A stretch of 64,000 bases of DNA from Hexactinellida sp. DTS-2022 (taxonomy: Eukaryota > Porifera > Hexactinellida). Where the stretch lies: contig JAPNXP010000006.1 of NCBI GenBank assembly GCA_028753945.1, positions 1,488,001 to 1,552,000 on the forward strand, written 5' to 3'. A program made the translations under genes and the position numbers. Below, in pieces: positions 13,086 to 22,360 of the stretch. The notes under the pieces were generated by a model, which did no database searches, had not been told where the DNA came from, and saw nothing but the letters and a program-made list of their open reading frames with translations. Numbering within the stretch: the first letter of the stretch is position 1; every line of letters starts with the position of its first letter.

Positions 13086-14560
13086 TGGATGTTTTTTTTT
13101 TGTGTTTTTTTTTCTCCGTGTCGCCTCCCCAGGCTAAACCATAAGTGCTAGAGCTCTGAGATTTTCAGAATAGGTGTCTGGTTGTTGATTAATGTGCACT
13201 TCGTTGCCTGATTTTTCAATTTCGTCTTGTGAAAATCTTTAACGGGACTTTTAGTTTTTTTTGTCCCACTATAAAATAAATGCAATAACAAGAAAATTTT
13301 TAGAATCATTAGTATCAGAAAAGTATTTTGCAACTGATAGCTCTTCACGATCTTTTTAATCCGTCCTCATTTTCCTGAGAATTAGGCTCAAAGTTGTCAC
13401 AATTCACCCTTAACTTTCTAAAATCGTAAATTCATTAATATTCAATTATGCAATTATTTCGTGGTTTCGATGAATAGCTACTATTCAATATTTATGAATA
13501 ATTCAATTAGATTCAGTCTTATTTCGATTCAAGTTATTGTTGATATTATAATCACAATAAAGAATTCTAGTATATATGAATAACTAATTTACATTCAATA
13601 GCTATTACTATACAAATCAATTTCTGAATCTCCTGATATCATAGTTACAATAAAGTATTCTATTTATATGAATAATTCAATTTGATTCAATAGCTGCTAC
13701 TATATAAAACCGATTTCTAATACATAGTTGTATTAAAGTTTTCTCCTATTTGAAAATTCAATTCCACTCAACAGTTATTCAATTTCAGAACGATTTCTGA
13801 TATTCAAACAATTGATTAATGAGATGGAATATCTATTTGTATAAATATTTGTCTATGTGTGTGCTTGGTGCCCGAAATGTATTAGAGTGTAAGGGGGTAT
13901 AAAGCATTTATAGTGGAAATATAAACTTAATTCCATATGTCATTCAAAGTAAGCGAGTATGCTGATTTCAATTTTAAAGAGATGACTGATATACAAACAA
14001 TGGATTAATGAAATGGAATATCTATTAAATGACTATTCGTCTGTGTGCGTGTTTGGTGCCCGAATTGTATTAGAGTGATAGGGGGGGTTATAAACGCATT
14101 TATAATGGGAATATAAACTCAATCCCTTTTGTCATTCTAAGTAAACAAGTATGCTGATTTCCAATTTTTAACAGTATATTAATATTCAATGGATTAAAGC
14201 AAATTAAATTAAATTGGGAATTTGTTTACTTATTAACTCAACTCACAGTGGATAACATTGCTAAAATAATTAACTATTTATATCATTTATTTCTATACAT
14301 AATGAATGAATGGCATTAAACGCAAAATGGTTTAAGATAAAAACAAAATTCCAATTTATCAATCAATCCTTTGTCCCGTAATAACAGGTGCCCGAATTGT
14401 ATTAGAGTGTAAGGGGGGTCTAAAACGCATTTATAATGGAAATATAAACTTAAACTCAAGATGGTTTAAGATAGAAAGAAGCATGAAAATTTATCAAACG
14501 TTCCTTTGTCCCGTAACAAATTGATAAATGGGTGTAAACACCATGTGACGTTCATGACAT
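13086..14560. repeat. AT-rich degenerate repeats, tandem Helitron-like fragments
   Basis: No gene is seen. 13450-13800 is a degenerate tandem repeat of about 110-120 bp (caatagctattactat.. / ataattcaatttgattcaat..). 13798-13982 and 13985-14170 are a tandem duplication of a segment with gtgcccgaatgtattagag and aagtatgctgattt. A third fragment lies at 14383-14460. This segment resembles the interior of the Helitron-like element at 62.4-62.9 kb (gattgtattaaagtgatggg, aaacaagtatgctga). Confidence 0.6.
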
Positions 14561-14564
14561 GGCG

Positions 14565-14692
14565 AAAAAAATCCAAAATTGCAGCCTGTGTCAACAGCAT
14601 GTTCCATTGGAGGCACTATCAATAGACCACCACCAAAATATAGTGCCACCAAAGGAACATGCGTCGGCACAGCTGCAATTTTTGGATTTTTT
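14565..14692. repeat. Hairpin copy 13 (last of array)
   Basis: Hairpin with tgtcaacag in the left arm. Its right edge (ggattttttgggctg) abuts an inverted copy of the promoter of the downstream genes, so the array ends here. Confidence 0.9.
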
Positions 14693-14719
14693 GGGCTGAT
14701 AGAATTCTTTATCGAACTG

Positions 14720-14837
14720 TATATTGATCTCAAACATTGTTTATATACATATACAGGTGTGAATATTAATCTCATGGTTACTTGTGATATTACGTAGTGG
14801 AAGTTAGCTCAAAAGAATGTAATTCGTATGTACATAG
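14720..14837 (-). promoter_or_regulatory. Inverted third copy of the membrane-gene promoter
   Basis: The minus strand here matches the block upstream of the two membrane-protein genes (15470-15570, 16695-16800). The match includes gagctaacttccactacgta, acacctgtatatgtat, the TATA box tatataaa (plus-strand 14740-14747) and acaatgtttgagatcaa. No matching coding frame follows on the minus strand; the sequence runs into hairpin copy 13 within about 30 bp. It may be an orphan of a third, inverted gene copy cut off by the repeat array, or a relic of a divergent promoter. Confidence 0.75.
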
Positions 14838-15336
14838 TTTCAATCTTAATACAGTGGTGTTGATGTAATAGCAGTCATATTTAGCATAAAATTTGCTTGC
14901 TAATAACTTGCTATTTGATTACAGAATTAACATTAATTAATTAATTAATTAAATGCTTGCTTGGGGCATTAACTTGCTAATAGAGCAAATATATATTTGC
15001 TATTGTGATTCCCATTTAGTTTTTGTAATAATTATCGAAGATATTATTAATACAGACAACAGCATGCAGCAATTTGTATTGTTGTTATTGTTGTTGTTGT
15101 CGTTATCATTGTGCTATTAATGCAGAATAACTTTCGAATGAGTAGTTTGGTTTATTGCTATAACATAATCTCTATACTGTACACTGTGTACAGATAACAA
15201 CAATAATACAATTAATTAAACAAGGTAACAGGAATCTGAACAATCTATAGAATATATAAGGCATAGCTTCATTAACAAGAATACACAATTCTTATAGAAA
15301 TGCTATTCAATTAATAAATAAATCAGTAATTACTTA
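14838..15336. other. AT-rich spacer without a recognised gene
   Basis: Holds a (ttaa)n run near 14935-14955 and a gtt-rich microsatellite near 15075-15105. No gene or terminal repeats are seen. Confidence 0.6.
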
Positions 15337-15469
15337 TTCTAAATACCATAACAAGTTAACAACTATCTCGTGACGGGATCACTTTCTTGTACGTTCCTCA
15401 ATTTATGTAAATCGAGATTATACGATTGAGAAATCAGTTATTTTGATTGAAACTAGACACGTGACACAT

Positions 15470-15560
15470 TCTATTGTGCTAACTTCCATTACGTAATGTA
15501 ACAAAGTTATCATGCGATTAATAGTCACACCTGTATATATGTGTGTATATAAACAATGTT
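15470..15560 (+). promoter_or_regulatory. Core promoter of membrane gene 1
   Basis: Contains an exact TTACGTAA site (about 15489-15496, the consensus for PAR/C/EBP-type bZIP factors) and the TATA box tatataaa at 15546-15553, 83 bp before the ATG. The whole block is conserved upstream of the second gene and in the inverted copy at 14.7 kb. Use of these sites is inferred. Confidence 0.65.
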
Positions 15561-15628
15561 TGAGATCAAATACACACTTTTCACTCATTTCAGGATTCTC
15601 CACACAACACTAATTACCCAGAATTAAC

Positions 15629-16141
15629 ATGACAGAGAGGGCTGTAATATCACACCTCTTAACTATAGGTGTTATATCCACATTACTGAACTTAAAGCTA
15701 ACAGTGGTAATAGCAAGCTTCTCACTTGTCCTGGGATTGGGGTACTCTTTTGTGGATATATTTCCATTGACCACACTACCAATCCAGGATCAATATATCT
15801 TTACAATAATTGCTATTATGAATTTTATGGTATTTCTGTTTCAATTCGTTTATGGAGTTATGACGATAATTGGTGCTACATTGGGATTCTTATGTGAAGT
15901 TCGTTTGAGGAAGATTGGACTCGTAATACTGATTGTTATAAATTCAATCTTCATTATATTCGTGATGAAAAGTTGTGCTGCTTTTATCATTCAGTTCGCT
16001 TTGGGTTTTAACATTTTTCCAGCTATCATTGATGTAGTGATATTTGTGTGCCAGTGTGTTATGTTGGGTTACGGGATATTCCATATTATTATGATTTCCC
16101 AAACTTTCAGGAGTAATGAGAAAGTTCCAGCCAAGAGTTAA
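15629..16141 (+). CDS. Four-helix membrane protein, paralogue 1
   Basis: 170 aa, single exon. I do not recognise the family. Four hydrophobic segments lie at about residues 24-48, 57-88, 97-125 and 131-157. A short basic loop (EVRLRKIG, 90-97) sits between helices 2 and 3, and the tail is polar (TFRSNEKVPAKS). By the positive-inside rule both termini and the basic loop face the cytoplasm. There is no cleavable signal peptide. Conserved with its neighbour: GVMT, GA..GFL.EVRLRKIG, SCAAFIIQFA and FVCQCVMLGYGIFHI, including three cysteines in helices 3 and 4. The start is fixed by the conserved M(T/S)ERA at both loci and by the TATA box 83 bp upstream. AATAAA lies at 16249-16254, about 110 bp after the stop. 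A tetraspan channel or scaffold protein would fit but is not shown. Confidence 0.85.
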   Translation: MTERAVISHLLTIGVISTLLNLKLTVVIASFSLVLGLGYSFVDIFPLTTLPIQDQYIFTIIAIMNFMVFLFQFVYGVMTIIGATLGFLCEVRLRKIGLVILIVINSIFIIFVMKSCAAFIIQFALGFNIFPAIIDVVIFVCQCVMLGYGIFHIIMISQTFRSNEKVPAKS

Positions 16142-16195
16142 TCTGTTGGCGATGCAACTAATTAGCCCTTACTATATTGATTATATTTATTTACT

Positions 16196-16213
16196 CTCTC
16201 TCTCTCTCTCTCT
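16196..16213. repeat. (CT)n microsatellite
   Basis: About nine ct dinucleotides in the 3' UTR of membrane gene 1, absent from the duplicate. Confidence 0.9.
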
Positions 16214-16248
16214 TACCATATTTAGTTGTAGTTTATGAATTCCATACT

Positions 16249-16254
16249 AATAAA
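16249..16254 (+). terminator. Polyadenylation signal AATAAA, gene 1
   Basis: The signal lies in ccatactaataaatgttca, about 110 bp after the stop. The same context follows gene 2. Confidence 0.7.
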
Positions 16255-16694
16255 TGTTCACTAGATTAATTAACGTATTACATAGAGTCATAATAGTGAG
16301 GTATAATAATATTCTAGGAATTATAATGTAATAAGTTATAACAGAGTTAGTACGTAAATGAAGCATTTACATAATTGAGGTCTACAGTTATAATCATCCT
16401 ATCGTACAATTCAAAAACCACTTCGCTAATACACCAGTGGTACCTTGTATTGAGTTAGTATATTTGTAAATTGTTTGTATTTGCCACAAATATTATTCGG
16501 TGATGTCTTTTATTTAAACCGCAAATATTTCTATCATTTTGTGAAATAATTATTCATTTTAACATTCTAAATACCATAACAAGGACACTTTAATTAACAA
16601 ATATTTCGTGACGGGATCACTTTATTGCACGCATCCTCAATTTTTGTAAATCGAGATTATACGATTGGGAATCAGATATTTGATTATATACGAA

Positions 16695-16800
16695 TTATGT
16701 ACATTCTTTTGAGCTAACTTCCACTACGTAATGTCACAAGTAACCATGATATTAATATTCACACCTGTATATGTATATAAACAATGTTTGAGATAAAATA
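16695..16800 (+). promoter_or_regulatory. Core promoter of membrane gene 2
   Basis: TATA box tatataaa at 16774-16781, 95 bp before the ATG. The upstream palindromic site reads CTACGTAAT here instead of the TTACGTAAT of gene 1, so the bZIP-type site is weakened by one base. Confidence 0.65.
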
Positions 16801-16868
16801 CACACTTTTCAATCAACTCTGGAATCTTCAAACTAACACCACCTCACAGAATTATTTATTAATTAACA

Positions 16869-17408
16869 ATGTCAGAGAGAGCTGAAATACCACACCTCCT
16901 AATTCTGTCTCTTATATCTCTTATGCTAAACTCAATCCTATCATTCCTAATAGCAGGCTTCTCATTTTTATTGGCATTGGGGTACGCTTTTTCGGGTTTT
17001 ATTATATTTCCATTCTCTTCATTCACACTCCAGGATAGAAATCTCTTTAAAATAGTTGCTGCTCTCAATTGTTTCTTATTCCTGTTTCAATTGCCTTATG
17101 GAGTTATGACCGTAACTGGTGCTTCAATGGGATGTTTATATGAAGTTCGTTTGAGGAAGATTGGACTCCTGATACTGATTGTACTAAATTTAATTTTAGT
17201 TCCATTCATTGTAGCAAGTTGTGCTGCGTTTATAATTCAGTTCGCTTTCCTTTATAGCACATCAGCGGCTATCATTGATGTAATGATATTTGTGTGCCAG
17301 TGTGTTATGTTGGGTTACGGGATCTTTCATATAGTTATGATTTCCCTGACTTTCAGGAGTAACGAGAATTTACCACCATTAGTATTAGTTAATCACTCGT
17401 CGATGTAA
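16869..17408 (+). CDS. Four-helix membrane protein, paralogue 2
   Basis: 179 aa, single exon, tandem paralogue of the gene 0.7 kb upstream. Hydrophobic segments lie at about residues 18-50, 60-90, 98-128 and 132-160. The same basic loop EVRLRKIG (92-99), motif SCAAFIIQFA (118-127) and FVCQCVMLGYGIFHI (141-155) are present. The region around helix 1 and the first extracellular loop differs most (FSGFIIFPFSSFTLQDRN), whereas helices 3-4 are close to identical. The C-terminus is nine residues longer. The frame is intact with no stops. That both copies stay open suggests both are functional. The role is unknown. Confidence 0.85.
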   Translation: MSERAEIPHLLILSLISLMLNSILSFLIAGFSFLLALGYAFSGFIIFPFSSFTLQDRNLFKIVAALNCFLFLFQLPYGVMTVTGASMGCLYEVRLRKIGLLILIVLNLILVPFIVASCAAFIIQFAFLYSTSAAIIDVMIFVCQCVMLGYGIFHIVMISLTFRSNENLPPLVLVNHSSM

Positions 17409-17456
17409 CTTACTATAATTGATTATATTTATTTACTTATTAATTAATTCCATACT

Positions 17457-17462
17457 AATAAA
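17457..17462 (+). terminator. Polyadenylation signal AATAAA, gene 2
   Basis: Same catactaataaatgttcac context as gene 1, 49 bp after the stop. Confidence 0.7.
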
Positions 17463-17751
17463 TGTTCACTAGATTAATTAACGTTATTATTACATAGTGA
17501 AAGTATAATAGAATTCTAGGAAATTATTATGTAAGTAACAAAACGTAAATGAAGCATTTACATATTTGAGGTATACAGGTATAATCATCCTATCGTACAA
17601 TTCAAAAACCACTTCGCTAATACACCAGTAGTACCTTGTAGTACTGAGTAAGTATATTTGTAAATTGATTTATATTTACCACAAATAATTATACCGTGAT
17701 GTCTTTTATAAACCACAAATATTTCTATCATTTTGTGAAAAGCGATCCGCA

Positions 17752-17770
17752 GGGGGGGGGGGGGGGGGGG
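17752..17770. repeat. Run of 19 G
   Basis: An uninterrupted poly-G tract directly at the right edge of the segmental duplication. It may mark the junction or an assembly/sequencing difficulty. Confidence 0.95.
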
Positions 17771-18351
17771 TATAATTTATTGCATATTTTCATATATTTT
17801 GTGTCGGTGAATTACACACGAACAAGCTCTATTAACTATAAAATTGTATACTCAGATTAGCCTAAATATTCAACAACACCGGCGATCACTGGATTAGTAT
17901 TTAAATTACTTTGTCCTATTATAAACCCTATAAGTGGTTTTCTTTTAGTAAACTTCTTGGCTTAATTTAAATTAAATTATAACTCTTAAAGTAAATCAGT
18001 GAATTAGCAACACCTTTTCTAATGTAATATATGCACTGACAAATTGCAAGGCCATTTTTAACATCAAAAATTCACCTTTGTGAAGCCTGGTTTTTATATT
18101 AAAGGTATTGGCCGAAATACGTAATGTAAACCCTAGAACTAAATTGTATTTAACATTGGAATTTTATCTTCAGAATTATTTGAAGGTTCCTAAAGATTAT
18201 TGTATTACGTATAATTCTTGACTTGTCACTATTGAAAGCCTTGCTTCCTTAGACTTGTCATTTCTGTTAATTAATTGCTATTTGCATTATTCTCCACATA
18301 TTCTGAATTCTTATAATACTCTTGTTACATTTGCAACTTTTCTCAAAAACA
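17771..18351. other. Spacer with a dispersed repeat
   Basis: No gene is seen. 18010-18125 (caacaccttttctaatgtaa.., attcacctttgtgaagcc) is a diverged relative of 22505-22620. Confidence 0.5.
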
Positions 18352-18914
18352 TACAGTAGACTCTCGTTAGTAGGAAGACCGATAAGACGAAATATCGGTT
18401 AAGGAGTACAAAGTTTTCCCCTAGGTCTAGCCTAGACAAAACATGCAAGTGACTCCGGTTAATTAATACGAATTTCTGGATAATACAAACAAATTTCAGC
18501 GGTCCCCTGGTGTTCCTACGATTCGTCCCCGCATGAGCGAAACTCTCTTGAGCGACACTCATTTGAGCGAACTTATTTGAGCGAAAGTGATATTGAGCGA
18601 CATACAAATTCAGCGAAACTCATTTGGGCGAACTACATTAGAGCGAGTGCGACTTGTGCGAACCCTTTGCTGCGGAAGCATAGGTTCCCGAAAGTGAATC
18701 CAACGAATAGATGTTTTGAAATTCACATAATATAAAATGTGTGATATAGAAATCAGGTGATGGAATTAAATAGGAAACCATTCATATATTGGATAATTTT
18801 AAGAAACAAAGCGATGGTTTTTATAATTGGTGAGACAATAGATATTCAATATGTATATTTTCACATGTATAAATAGAAATATCTGTCCATTTGAGAAACA
18901 AATTTATAATTTAG

Positions 18915-20303
18915 ATGGCGTCAAGTTATGAAACAACGAAAAATTGTCCAGCCTTAGCTATCGAGGGTCATTCTTATAGATTTGATAAATTGATTACAAA
19001 GGATACCAAAAAGCGATGGCGGTGTCGTACGCGAGACTGCAACGGAAGTCTATATACTAATAATAACGAAGAAAATACTAATATTGACTTACGAACTCCT
19101 CATCGGGAACATTGTATCCCTGATCCAGAAATGAGATCAATTTGAAAAGGTCATAACTGAACTTAAGATCAAAGTACGATCTCAAGCAACTCCAATTCCT
19201 TCACTATTCGATGAATCTGCTGCTATGCTTTCGCAAAGTCAAATTACTGCATCACGTTTTCCACTATTCAACCAAATTGACACTTCTCTGTATCGGGAGA
19301 GACTGAGACATTTACCTGCACTTCCAAAATTGCGATCAGAACTTGATTTGCCTGATCATCTGAAGCAAACTATAACTGGTAATAATTTCCATATCTACTC
19401 TTCTGTTAATAACGATTTAATCGTATTCGGCACTGAATGCAATATACGAAAACTTTCAACAAATTCTCCTGGTGTGTGGATGGCACATTTAAGAGTGTGC
19501 CTAAATTATTTGTCCAGCTTTTCACTATTCATGTGTTTGAAGGAGATAAACTTATACCACTTATCTACTGTTTGCTATCATCAAAAACACAACCAATGTA
19601 CTCGGAGGTATTTCGGGCCCTAAAAGATAAAGCTAACACCCTAGATATTATTTTAATGCCAAGTTTATTCACATGTGATTTCGAGAGAGGTTTAATTTCT
19701 AGTATCAGATTAGAATTCCCTACTGCCTCGATTCGAGGGTGTTATTTTCACTTTTGTCAAGCTGTATATCGACGCGTCCAAACACTGGGATTATCACAAT
19801 TATATATTCACGAACAAGAATCTAGGCTCTATATTCGAAAGCTTCTCGCGATCGCTTTTGTTCCAATATATCTTATACCACAGACATTTCAGAATTTAAA
19901 AACTATGTGCCACCTTGAATTGCAAAGTCTCTTCACATATTTTGAGAACTTTTGGATTGATACTGTAAATCATAATCTCTGGAACATGTACGGTATACAG
20001 AGAAGGACTAATAATAACCTTGAAGGGTGGCACCTACGTCTAAATAGGGAAATTGGAAAGACACATGCCAATATATATGAATTCATACTCAAGATAATCA
20101 AAGAACAAGGAGTAACAGAAACTCTGTTAGCTCAAATTGAAGCAGGTAACATCAAATTGCACTCCAATAACATCAAGTATAAACAAATCAACGAAAGGAT
20201 TGGTATAATAACTAGAGATTTTAATAATGGAATAAGAAATATAGATCAATTCCTCACTGGGATAGCACATAATTTAGCTCAACCTACTAATATATCTCTT
20301 TGA
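18915..20303 (+). pseudogene. FLYWCH zinc-finger MULE transposase, two frameshifts
   Basis: The N-terminal part (18915-19145) is a FLYWCH zinc finger (YRFDKLITKDTKKRWRC, C..C, H..H). The middle part runs in another frame from about 19141 to 19460. The C-terminal part (19437-20303) is the MULE DDE domain: VDGTFK (first D), CDFERG (second D), GCYFHFCQA (zinc/C2H signature) and RTNNNLEGWH (E plus H). All key residues are visible, but at least two frameshifts, near 19140 and 19460, separate the parts, so this copy is probably dead. It would catalyse cut-and-paste transposition in the nucleus. Short introns at the breaks are possible but I saw no good splice sites there. Confidence 0.85.
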
Positions 20304-20402
20304 TACAAATAGGCGTCTTATTATATTTATTCATTGATACTAATAGGCGTTATATTATATTTATCCATTGATACTAATAGGCGTTATATTATATTTATTT
20401 AT
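20301..20402. repeat. Tandem repeat, three ~35 bp units
   Basis: Three copies of ttgatactaataggcgtt plus atattatatttatt, directly after the transposase stop codon. Confidence 0.9.
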
Positions 20403-20694
20403 AATTTTCTTTTTCTTCGACATTTTATCAATTTAGTCATATGTTCTCTTCCATAAATATTTCATAAACTATAACGCATTATTTCATTTATATTAAACTA
20501 TCATATGATTCTTGCTTAATTAATGTTCGCACAAGTCGCACTCGCTCAACGGCATTTCGCTCTAATGTAATTCGCCCAAATGCGTTTCGCTGAATTTGTA
20601 TGTCGCTCAATATCACTTTCGCTCAAATAAGTTCGCTCAAATGAGTGTCGCTCAAGCGGGGAAAGGCCGTTCCTACTAACGAGGCTCTACTGTA

Positions 20695-22057
20695 GTAGGA
20701 AAACAAATATAAAATTCTTAAGGGAAGTTAAACATAGGATATTTTGGTAAAACAAGAGTTGAGATATTTCCCCTAAATTCGGATAAATCCTATTAACTGA
20801 GTTATTAAGAAGCCAAAATCTATTTTTCAACTGATTCCTTAAACCGACTGTCTCCTAAGATAATTACCTCCAACATTCTACCCATTCACAGAAATATTTG
20901 GAAATAATCATATGTTCACCTTTAGACTTGTATTATAACTTATAAGGCTTTTCTATAAATAGATTCGCTATGACGTAAGAAGAATAATATCACTGGACAC
21001 GAATAAGCTCACTGTGACTACAAATATTGAGCATCAAGGTTTTGTGCCTAGAGATACGTCAGGTAAGTACAGTAATTATTAGAAGCCATTCAAACTTTTG
21101 TAAATTTCTGAAAATTAGACACCCCTCCCTATGTCACACTTCTTTGACCATCTTGTCATATACAATGGTTGTGTCACACATTGGTTAACGCCCCCACCCC
21201 CCTACCATTGAAAGCGTTACATAACGTTTGACCCCCTTAGATTAACTTTTAAAATCAAAATTTATTTATTGTCTATTTATTTTGTTGCCTTGTCGTTGAA
21301 AATCTATTGGGTGCCGTCGAAATCTATTTGCCATTTTGCGTGAAAATAATCAAAATTACAGCTGTGCCAACTTTTGTTGTTTCTAACAGAGATATTATCT
21401 ACAGATAACACCACATTTGGGACCACAAATGCTGTCGGCACAGTTATAATTTTAGATTTTTCAATATAGAAAAGGCACTCTAATACATCAATATATAGTT
21501 GACTCCGTTTAATTAGGTCACTTTTGTTAAAGGGTAGTTTGATCCAATTAAACGAAATATTGCAAAACAAACTAATTCCGTTCCGTAAATCCTGTAAAAT
21601 ATTAACCCAAATAACCAATGGCTCTATTTAACGGTTCAATTGAATAATATTTATTGTTGTTTCCAATTGTATAGATTTTACACTTAATTTCAACTGTGAC
21701 AGATCAAATCCTGAATCTACCTTCTCAGAATATTTCTACATTGAAATATACCTATTGTCAGATACCAGCGAAGTTATATATGGAACACCAATCTCAATGT
21801 GGTTGCTTAAGAAATGTGGGCCATGCGACCCAACTTATACCAAATATATTCCTGATTTAAGCGCTCTAGGTGAGTTAAGAAATGCAACAACAAATACAAA
21901 CAAATATTTTGGAATTACTTATATATTGGCCAAAACATTTCTAATATATGTTTTAGGCACTGACAAGGTCATTTAACATTCTAAAAATCATCTTTGTAAA
22001 ACTTGTTTAGACCTAGGTATCACGATTCAGCGGAATCCACTGTAATTTGAAAAGTAG
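20695..22057. other. Spacer with two possible exons and MITE remains
   Basis: Two open segments are framed by splice consensus. 20964-21061 lies between ..aaatag and CAG/GTAAGTA. About 21752-21870 lies between tattgtcag and CTAG/GTGAGT. The two join in phase. The first ends ..FVPRDTS and the second holds TPISMWLLKKCGPCDP. A third segment, after tgtattgcag at about 22428, stays open to 22602. The protein is not recognised. A degenerate inverted-repeat pair (21496 and 22042, TA-flanked) could instead mark this stretch as a MITE. Confidence 0.3.
21343..21461. repeat. Diverged relative of the array hairpin
   Basis: The outer arms aaaatcaaaattacagctgt and gtcggcacagttataatttt match the ends of the 1-14.7 kb hairpin. 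The inner arms differ (ttgttgtttctaacag / acaccacatttggg). Confidence 0.65.
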
Positions 22058-22360
22058 CAGTGCTCGACAAACAGAAATTTTATTGGTAGCTAATCAAGCC
22101 ACCACCTCACTTTTTCTGCAGGCTAAAGAATAACAACGGCCAGTTAAACAGACGACTGGTGGGTCAGCAAACTTCTGATTCCGTAAAACAACACTAATAC
22201 TACTAGTATTAAGAAATAATGCAACGCAAATACAATCGACACCAAGTGAAATAGTCCACAATTTATGGTGAATTCATTAAGCCAACAAAGGCAAAATTTG
22301 GTGGCTTAAAAATGATTATTGGGGCTAACGCCACCAAACCACCTAATTTGTCGAGCACTG
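22058..22360. mobile_element. MITE with cagtgctcgacaaa ends
   Basis: Inverted ends cagtgctcgacaaa / tttgtcgagcactg at 22058-22071 and 22347-22360. The 4-bp repeat gtag lies on both sides (22054-22057, 22361-22364). 303 bp, no coding frame. Confidence 0.7.

Larger units (their letters stand above)
1..14695. repeat. Array of 0.8-1.6 kb hairpin-bearing repeat units
   Basis: Thirteen units follow one another in the same orientation. Each ends in a conserved tail (gacatggcg or a variant) followed by a ~130 bp hairpin. Hairpin-to-hairpin spacing is about 1560, 856, 1344, 1414, 1196, 1198, 1216, 860, 1404, 834, 780 and 1662 bp. Two head types follow the hairpins: type A (ctccgtag..ggtgccctggcc) after copies 1, 2, 4, 8, 9, 10 and 11, and type B (ccttccgtatcctctcc or a variant) after copies 3, 5, 6 and 7. 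Short units lack an internal ~400-600 bp block that contains gagaatattcttgcac. Open frames here are shadows of the repeat. No coding domain is recognised, and autonomous mobility is not shown. Confidence 0.9.
15337..17745. repeat. Tandem segmental duplication of ~1.2 kb
   Basis: Unit 1 (15337-16564) and unit 2 (16565-about 17745) both start ttctaaataccataacaag and both end atttctatcattttgtgaaa. They share promoter, coding frame, AATAAA signal and 3' flank (for example cctatcgtacaattcaaaaa). This is a duplication of a complete gene with its regulatory DNA. Confidence 0.9.
18520..20668. mobile_element. MULE (Mutator-like element) with FLYWCH transposase
   Basis: Long terminal inverted repeats (18520-18663 and 20525-20668) begin near tccccgc. 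They are built of GAGCGA-like hexamers repeated about every 15-17 bp. The target duplication gttcctac lies at 18512-18519 and 20669-20676; with the next base out it is 8 of 9. Eight to nine bp duplications and long repeats are typical of MULEs. The interior carries a broken transposase gene on the plus strand. Confidence 0.9.
18354..20692. mobile_element. pogo/Tigger-type MITE split by a MULE
   Basis: The left end cagtagactctcgttagtag and the right end cctactaacgaggctctactg are inverted. The element is flanked by TA on both sides (18352-18353, 20693-20694). Without the inserted MULE it is about 180 bp and resembles the MITEs at 42.7 and 57.6 kb (cctcgttagtacgaac). The host sequence is nearly all on the left; the MULE landed about 16 bp before the right end. 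Confidence 0.8.

Noticed and set aside
1..14695. Possible CRISPR-like array because of regular palindromic repeats
   Set aside because: Units are 0.8-1.6 kb, spacers are themselves repeated, and the context is eukaryotic.
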